Positions 56,471-64,000 of a stretch of 64,000 nucleotides of DNA are shown piece by piece (the first letter of the stretch is position 1; each line of letters starts with the position of its first letter). Origin of the DNA: Sordaria brevicollis (taxonomy: Eukaryota > Ascomycota > Sordariomycetes > Sordariales > Sordariaceae). The DNA lies in the NCBI GenBank assembly GCA_033439795.1, contig JAUTDP010000016.1, positions 558,001-622,000 of the forward strand, written 5' to 3'. Below the pieces are notes generated by a model that did no database searches, was not told the origin of the DNA, and saw only the letters and a program-made list of their open reading frames with translations. The translations under genes were made by a program, and so were the position numbers.

Positions 56471-58410
56471 TTCTTTATTTTTTATATTTCCTTTATTTAA
56501 TTTTATTAAAAAGGTTTACTTAATTAAAAAGCTTTTAACGAAACTTTTAATTAATAAATAAAGGGCGCTATCGTTTTTAAAATAATATTTAAAGAGGAAA
56601 AATAATATTTTAAACGTATTTTTAACTTTATATAATTCTTAAAAAATAAATTACTTTATAAAATTAAATAACCCTAACCCTACCCGCTAAATTAATACCC
56701 TATAAAGGATTTCTAAATTAATATAAATAATATTTAAGATTTTTACGTTAAATACCCGTATAAATTAAACCTTAAATTCAATAGGACTTCGAACTTAACG
56801 CTAGCGAAAATTAAGCGAAACTTTAAAAGGATATAATATAATTAACGGCTCGCCCGAATTTAGCCCGAATCTTACGTATAAAATATAATACGTCCCTACG
56901 GTTTCCTATATATAAATTATAATATATTCCTACAATCTCCTATATATATATTATAATATATTTTTATAATCCCTTTTCATAATTTTAATTTATAAATTAT
57001 ATAATTATATTATTTAAATTTTAAACTTTATTTTTTTTAATATTTCTTTATAGCGGGATATAATAATAAAATTATATTTTTATTATCGTTATCCTATCGA
57101 AGTATTATATTTTTATTAATTATTTTCTATTAAAATTTATTATTTTTAAAGCGAAGCTTTAACGTTTTACTAATTACTTAAATGAAAATTTATATAAGGA
57201 AATTATTTATAATTTACGTAACTTCCTCCTTTTAACGTTCGGGATCAGTATTTTTAATAACGTTATATATATAAATTACTTTTATTTCGACTACGTTATA
57301 ACAACGCTTCTTAATAAAAAGTTAAATTGATTAACCGGAATCGCTATAAATAAAACGCACTAATTAAATTTCTTTTTAATACCGATATTTTTATATAAAA
57401 ATACTTATAATAGGATATTTAAAAATTAATTATATTAGGGTTTAAATATGTTTATCGGCGATTTTTTTAATAATAGCGTACTATAAAATAATTAATATTA
57501 TATTATATTTTTGCCTACCCTTCGATAATATATTTACGGTATTTTTAATAGCCTTTTTAAGGCCCGAAAATTTAAATTCGGCTTTAATAACCGCTTTAAC
57601 GGTATTAAAATATATTAAGAAATTTCTAATAACGATTATAATACGCGTACGTAACGCTTCCTTTTAAATAAAAGTATTATTAATATTATATTTTTAAAAT
57701 TTAATTAATTAACGAATTAGCGTAGCGATATCGGTTCTATCGTTAATTATTAAAATAACGGGCTTATTTTATTAATAAAACGTTAACTAAAAAAAAAAAA
57801 AAAATTAAATTTACTTTATTATAATTCTTTTTACAATTAATATATTCGTAATATTTCTTCTTTTTATTTAAAGGGTAGAAGCACTAAAATATTATGGGAA
57901 TATTATTATTTAAAATAATATTTTTAATAATAAATTTTAAATAAATTATATAATTTATATTTTTAACGGGAATTATATTAAAATCTTTATAAAGGCGATA
58001 ACGAAGAAGTATAGTAATATTAAGGAAACGTGTAAAATTTTTAAAAAATTTACTTTATTATAAACGAAGAAGGAGTATTTATTATATAAAGAGTTTAGGG
58101 AGCGTTAGAATTATATTAATAAAGGCTATAAAAAAGAAAGGAAAGAGAGAAGAGAATTTAAGGGTTTAAAGGTTTAATTAAAATAGGAAGGGAAAAATTA
58201 TAAGCCTATATATTATTTTAATCGTCCGAATTCAGTTTAATATAATATTATTTATAACCGCCGCGGTAGGTAATCGCTAAATTTGCCGTACCTATTTTAA
58301 CGTATACGATAATATAGGCTACCTATTAACGCTACGCCCGTAATTTATTAATTAGCCTATTAAGGTATTAGTATATTGATTTTATTAATAATTAAAATTA
58401 ATTATATTTT

Positions 58411-58421
58411 AAAGCCGGGGG
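58411..58421 (+). other. Polypurine tract candidate
   Basis: AAAGCCGGGGG sits immediately upstream of the 3' LTR start, the expected position for plus-strand priming. Confidence 0.6.
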
Positions 58422-58424
58422 TAT

Positions 58425-58632
58425 TATTACGGTACTAAATTATCGGTAACGCTCCTTAGGCGTCTTAGTACCAAATTACTAGCGGAGTATAATCGTACCT
58501 ATAATTATATTTCCACTTTATTTATATATATAGTCCGGGAATAGAATTTTCGCTACTTTTTCTCGATCTTCTCCTCTTCGTGTAATAATACGTCTTCTCC
58601 AAGCTTCTGCTAGATCGGTATCGTGATAGTAA
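58425..58632 (+). repeat. 3' LTR
   Basis: This is the partner of 50242-50446, with the same TATA-like string and the same downstream CTTCTCCTCTTCG. It is slightly less RIP-mutated than the 5' copy. Confidence 0.85.
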
Positions 58633-61600
58633 CTTTCTTCCTTCTTTTCTTCTATTTCGTAAATATATAGAAGGTTATATTAAGTTCGAAAATATTAAGT
58701 ATAGGGTTTAAATTAAATAGTAAGTAGGCGTAAAATTGATTAAATAATTTTAAATTATTAATATTAATTAGCGAATAATTAATATATTTAAAACGTAATT
58801 TGTAATAGAATATTACTAATTTATAGGCGCCCAATCCAATTTATCTATATATATAAAATTAAAGTCGTAAAAGTCTCCTTAAAGTAAGTATAGTAGCGTA
58901 GAATATAGAAGCTAACTACGTATTAAAAATCTATTAACCCGCTATAAATAAATAATTTATACGATTTTAAAGAATTATTATTAGATTTAATAAACGAAAT
59001 AATTTATTAATTGAAATTGAAATAATATTTTATATAATAACCTACTTATTCTTCCTTATAGGGTATTAATTCGTTAATAATTTACTTAACGATAGCCTCT
59101 TATATTTCTTTAAATTATTAATATAAAAAGGCTTATACCTCTTCGAACTCCGTAACCGTTAGGGAATGAATTATATATTATTATAGATAAAATAGCCCTA
59201 CTTAAATATTAACCACCCTAATAGGGAGCGGGCTTAAATTAACCTACGTTCGTTTAATTATTTTAACCTTTTTATATATATAACGAAGCTTTTCGATATT
59301 ATTTTAATCTTATTAATTTATAGCCTTATAATATAATTAATTAGCTATAGCCTTATTACTACTAGAATTATCACTATTATTCTCCTCCCTTAATAATTTA
59401 TTACTATTTTAATCCCTATTTTACTACTATTTATTATTTTATTCTATACGTACCTAATGCTCTTTAAAACACTTTATAACGTTATAATTAATATACTAAA
59501 TATAATATTAACGTTAAACTTTAGGGAAAATTCGATTAATAGCCCTAATTAATTAAGCGTTATTATTAATAATAATAACCTTTAATATAAATATATTTAA
59601 ATAATTAATAGTTTTTTTAATATATTCGATTAATTAAATAAACCCTTTATCCTTCTTATTATTAATAATTATTTAAAAGACCGGTATTAAGAATTTTTCG
59701 AGGGTAAATATAATACCCTATACGATTAGTATATAGTAGCGGTTGGTCTTATATATAGTATCGAAGATTAAATAATATAAATAGCGTTCCTTTATCCTCT
59801 TTTACTTAATCGTTACTTATAATACGTATTACGAAATTGTAGGCTCGCGCTCTAGAGCCTTAGCGCCCTTATTACTATTAACCTTTAATTTATTATATTT
59901 ATCGAATTATATATATTAAAACGTAATAAATTTATTAATTTCGAATTAATGGATAAAAGCTTAAGTATTTTAGTAATTTCTTTATTCGAATCGTTTAAAC
60001 TATTATTTTATATTATCTAAATTTCTAAATATAAAATAGAGGTTTAGGTATTTAATTTTTATTTTAACGTATATTTTATATACGGTTATAATTTATTATT
60101 TAAAGAAATTAAATAAATATATTTAATATTCGTCCGTGAAGGAATATTACCAAAATATAAAGTAAGCGTTTAAATTATACGATAGGGGATAGCCTTTATA
60201 CGTAAAATTTTTTACTTTAATAATATAATAGTAATTATTACGCTTAAGAACCTAAATTATTATTTAAAATAGGTAATTTAGCGTATATTTTTTAATTCTA
60301 ATTTTATACCTTTTATATAAATTTATTAATTTATTAAACGTTTTTCGAATAAGGTTATATTTTAAGACGGCGCGCTAAATAACCCTCCTTATTAGATGGC
60401 ACAAGCTTACAGCGTGAAGTCTTTAATAAATTGGATAATTATAGAATATAATAATTAATTTAAGAAAGAGATCGAATCGAAGTTCGACTTCTCGGCTATC
60501 TACTTATATATAGGAGTCAATTCGGGTCGTCCCTGACCCGATTCTTACGATACTTAAAAAAGAAGGTAAATCTACGACCGATTTAATATCGAATTGTAGT
60601 TCGTTTCGACCTATTCCCTTCTTTCCTTTATAATTGCCCCTTACGTTAACTTACTACCGTCCCGGTAATTCGTTTAAATATATACCTTTATTATTTATTT
60701 ATTTAAATCCCGAATTTTATATTATTTATCCTTTGCGGGCCGATTTAATTATTTACTTCTTCGATACTATACCTAATAATTTAAACGACGATTTTATTAG
60801 CGTTATTATATATATCGTTTTTATAAATTTCGAGTTTTTAATTAATAAACGGACCGTTAGCAATATATATAAATATTTTACCGTTGTAATTATAAACGTC
60901 GCGGACGTCCTATTTATTATTATTAATATTTTAGGCTTTAAAGCGGCTATTAATAATAATTATTTTAAAATTAATTTAAATATAGATTAAATCGGCGTAG
61001 GAGTATTATTTAATTAAATTATATAATCCTTTAAAAGTATAATCCTTTATTATATTCTAAATAGTTTAATAATATTTATTAATTTATTTATAATTATTAA
61101 AATATAAATAATTTATTAATATTAATTTAAATACTTATTTTTACCTTTCGGCGTTATTTTTGAGGGAATTATTTTTTTTTTATTAATTTTTATTTTATTT
61201 TTCGAAATATTTAATACGTTTAATTAATTTATTAAATACCTTTTAATTATAGTTCGGGGTTATATCGGCGGTTAGCTTAGGAGGAAATTAAATTTTAATA
61301 CGATTACGACCGAAAAGGATACGTTACGGGGTCGAAATAATTCGGTTAATTATAATTATATTAAAAAATTTATTTATAATTAGAATAATATTTATATTAG
61401 AAGCCGTCCTATTACGAATAAAATAGTTATTAAAATCGATTATATTCATATCCGAATTTTAATCCGGTTTAAAATTCGGCGATAAATTTATTTCGGAAAA
61501 CGAATTTATAATTAAGAAAAATTTAAAGCGTTTAAAAATTTTGGGATTTAGGTCGGAAATAGATTATTTCTTTTTAATTATATAATCGGCGGTGAAAATT

Positions 61601-63230
61601 TTAGCGAAATTAATTAATTTAATTAAAGTATTTTAGACGGGGATAATAATTCGAATCAGAGGGGCGGTAAAATTTTTAAATTCGATATAGTTAATAATAT
61701 TAAAAATATTGGGGATTTTAATTCTTAATATCGTTAAAGTATTTAAAAGAGTAATTTTACTAATTTAAGGAATTAGATTAAATTTAATTACAATAATAGG
61801 TTTATTAATAATACTATTAGGCGACGAATTATTAAAAACGAGGTTATATAGGATAACGGGCTATTTAGTTAAAGCGATTTATAATTTATTATTTAAAAGT
61901 AAATTTAATTTTTCGAACGTACTAATTTAAGGTTATTTAATAGGGGTTAATCCTTCTAAAATAAATATTAATTCTTTAAATTCGGTATAATATATATTAA
62001 TTTAAATTCCTTTAAATTCAGTTTTTAAATTGGTATTAGAAATAGTTTTATCGAATTCGGCCAGGGCTACGTTCTCTTCTATTTATTCTTTAAATTTATT
62101 AATATTTTTTTTATAAGCGTTCTATTTAATTTAAAATTCGGCGTTTTAACGGATAAAGTACTTCTATATAATAATAAAAATTTTATTATTTATATCCTCT
62201 TTAATAATAATATTAATATTGAAATTAGCGTTGAATTAATATACTTCGACGTATTTTTTTAAAACGAAGTTTAAAAGAGGTTTAGCGTATTATTTATAAT
62301 TTTCGATATTTTAGTATTTTATTCGTATTAAATTAATTGAAAGTTCGCTTTATATTAATATATACAAAGGTATTTTATAAGCCTTTATACCGGTCTTTTT
62401 ATTCCGTTTATCCTATTCGCGGAAGGATTTTAGCGATTTTATAATTTAGTATATTACGGTTATCGCAATTTAGGTAGCGATATCCAGCTTATAGAATAAA
62501 TTTCCTATAATTTTTATAGGGTAAATTCTATTTTTAATTACGTTTAGGAATTTAATAATTTCTTTATAGTATTTTATTTACGAAATTTAAAAATTATTAA
62601 TTGCGTAAATAATTAAAATTACTTTAATTCGTTTTTTATTATCGTTATAAAAATTATAGAATATTTTACTTTAATTAAATTATAGGCGTTTAAAAACATT
62701 TAAATCTTAATTCGGCTTATTTAGAATATAATTAACCTAATTTAAAATGCGTTAACTTTTTTAATTCTATATTTTATACATTATTTTTATAATATTAAAA
62801 ATAAAGAAATTGGAAATAATAGGATTACCGTTATATATATAGGTAATAGAGATATACGAACGTACCAATTTATTTTAATTCAGTATAATTAAATTGTTTA
62901 TAATAATTATTATAATAATTAATTTCGGATTGTAGGTTTATTTTAATCGTATAATTTAATTGAAATATTTGAAAATAGGAAGAAATTTAACCGAAGGTTA
63001 ATTTATATACGTTAAATATTATAAGGCGGGTTTTATTACAATTTATATATAATAAATAATTAATATTTAATTATTTTATCGGTTTAAGACGAACCGGGTT
63101 TAAGGAGGGAAGGTACGTCCAGTTTCCTTTTTAAATAGTATATTATTTGGATATTATAGGTTAATACGGTTAAATCCGGTTCTTCGGGTTTTTTTAATTT
63201 ATTAAGTTAAATAAGGAACCGTATTTTATA
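58633..63230. mobile_element. RIP-mutated repeat DNA, unresolved
   Basis: This is continuous AT-rich RIP sequence. At 60391-60640 a less mutated block has a TATA-like CTTATATATAGG, GGGTCGTCCCTGACCCG (an inverted repeat) and AGATGGCACAAGCTTACAGC, and looks like an LTR of another plus-oriented element with no second copy in the window. A 118-codon frame at 60634-60990 and a long decayed plus-strand frame at about 62200-62750 could be gag relics; I cannot name them. Confidence 0.5.
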
Positions 63231-63239
63231 TTCTTTAAT

Positions 63240-63960
63240 TAATTATTAATTATTCTTTATAAGGCTTATTTTTCTAATTATATTATAAGGTTCTTAAATA
63301 TTCAATTTATAGTTATAGCCTTTTTATTTTACTTTATAATCGATATATAGTCCGTTTTTTATCTAATTCGTTCGCCGTTTTAATAATCGCTCTACTTCGT
63401 AAGAATATGAATAATTATCGTTTCCTTCAATAAATATATAATTTAACTTATTATTCTTTTTTTTACTAAATAGGTTTTCGCTTTTAAAGTATTTATAAAG
63501 GTATATTAAAGAAATTATTTTATAAATCCTTTACGTTTTTAATATATCGAATTCGTAAATTAAATTATTAATTTTATATACTATTTTAAAAGGGCTGATT
63601 CTTTATTAACCGAATTTTTATAAAGGTTCGCCTACGGGGTTATACCTTTTATAAAATTGGATTATTATTTTATTTCTAACTTTAAAGGATAAAAGTTAAT
63701 ATAATTTATTATATAGGAATTTATATTTTATAGTAATTTAATTTAAAGCGTCGTTAATTTTTTAATTATATAATTTTTATATTACTTTAAGGTTATAATT
63801 TTTTAAATTTTGTAATTTAATAAAATTTAGGGTAGTATTAAGTTTAAAATTAAATATTAATTCGTTTAGGATTAAATTTAACGGGGTAAATAAGGAATTA
63901 TTTATATTATATTAAAATATTAATAAAATATTAGGTTAAAATATATTAAAGTTTTTAACG
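63240..63960 (-). pseudogene. Integrase C-terminus and chromodomain relic, minus-strand gypsy
   Basis: Reading the minus strand gives LLSFKVRNKIIIQFYKRYNP, then VGEPL, ISPFKIVYKINNLIYEFDI, ISLIYLYKYF, IEGNDNYSYSYEVERLLKRR. This is the C-terminal integrase region and the start of the chromodomain typical of chromovirus-type gypsy elements. The rest of the element lies beyond the window end. RIP stops make it non-functional. Confidence 0.75.
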
Positions 63961-64000
63961 GTATAGTATTTAATAGCGAATTTTATTTCTTAATTTCTCT

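Larger units (their letters stand above)
50242..58632 (+). mobile_element. RIP-mutated Ty3/gypsy LTR retrotransposon
   Basis: Direct repeats of about 205 bp at 50242-50446 and 58425-58632 are the LTRs; both contain TATATATATAGTCCGGGAAT and end near ATCGGTATCG. Between them, in plus orientation, RT, RNase H and integrase relics occur in the Ty3/gypsy order (RT, RNase H, integrase). A purine-rich polypurine tract precedes the 3' LTR. The whole element has the AT bias and stop-codon burden of RIP. Total length is about 8.4 kb including a nested 526-bp MITE. Exact LTR ends are uncertain by several bases, because RIP would have altered the terminal TG/CA. Confidence 0.9.

Noticed and set aside
1..64000. 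tRNA genes, dispersed 5S rRNA and CRISPR-like arrays
   Set aside because: Scanned by eye for the T-loop GGTTCGAATCC type, the Neurospora 5S core and regularly spaced repeats; none convincing.

Overview
The window is nuclear DNA of a filamentous ascomycete, most likely Neurospora or a close Sordariales relative. The evidence is short GT-AG introns of about 55-135 nt with CTAAC/CTGAC branch sites, GC-rich coding sequence, fungal-type families (HET domain, GMC oxidoreductase, Hsp30-like small heat-shock protein), and two large AT-rich blocks with the C-to-T decay of repeat-induced point mutation (RIP). The species call is inference.

Layout. 0-6.2 kb: a 606-residue Gln-rich protein, a 403-bp MITE with a perfect 8-bp target duplication, and a membrane protein with a long Asp/Glu tail. 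7.3-14.6 kb: three tandem paralogues of a multi-pass membrane glycoprotein family in graded states of repair (truncated, nonsense-mutated, intact); upstream sequence was duplicated with them. 15-21 kb: two secreted flavoenzymes on the minus strand, an amine-oxidase-like protein and a GMC oxidoreductase. 23-32 kb: minus-strand genes for a WW-domain protein, a Cys-motif protein of unknown function, a small heat-shock protein and a ferric-reductase-like membrane oxidoreductase resembling the C-terminal half of TmpL. 33.9-40.6 kb: one 6.7-kb RIP-destroyed DNA element with terminal inverted repeats and a near-perfect 8-bp target duplication, followed closely by a 467-bp TA-flanked MITE. 41.4-45.3 kb: gene-poor sequence with a small perfect-looking hairpin. 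45.4-49.2 kb: a HET-domain gene whose reading frame is closed by a GC-AG intron, and a small two-exon gene. 49.3-64 kb: RIP-mutated retrotransposon territory with a complete Ty3/gypsy element (two LTRs, RT, RNase H and integrase relics), a 526-bp MITE nested inside it that is not RIP-mutated, and a second chromovirus-type pol relic on the minus strand running off the window end.

The genes do not form one pathway. Three themes recur: tandem duplication with decay, genome defence against repeats (RIP acting on long elements while elements of about 400-530 bp look much less affected), and cell-surface or secreted functions. Exon structures were worked out by hand from reading frames, splice signals and, for the tandem family, from conserved intron positions between paralogues. 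No database search was possible, so family names rest on recognised motifs.
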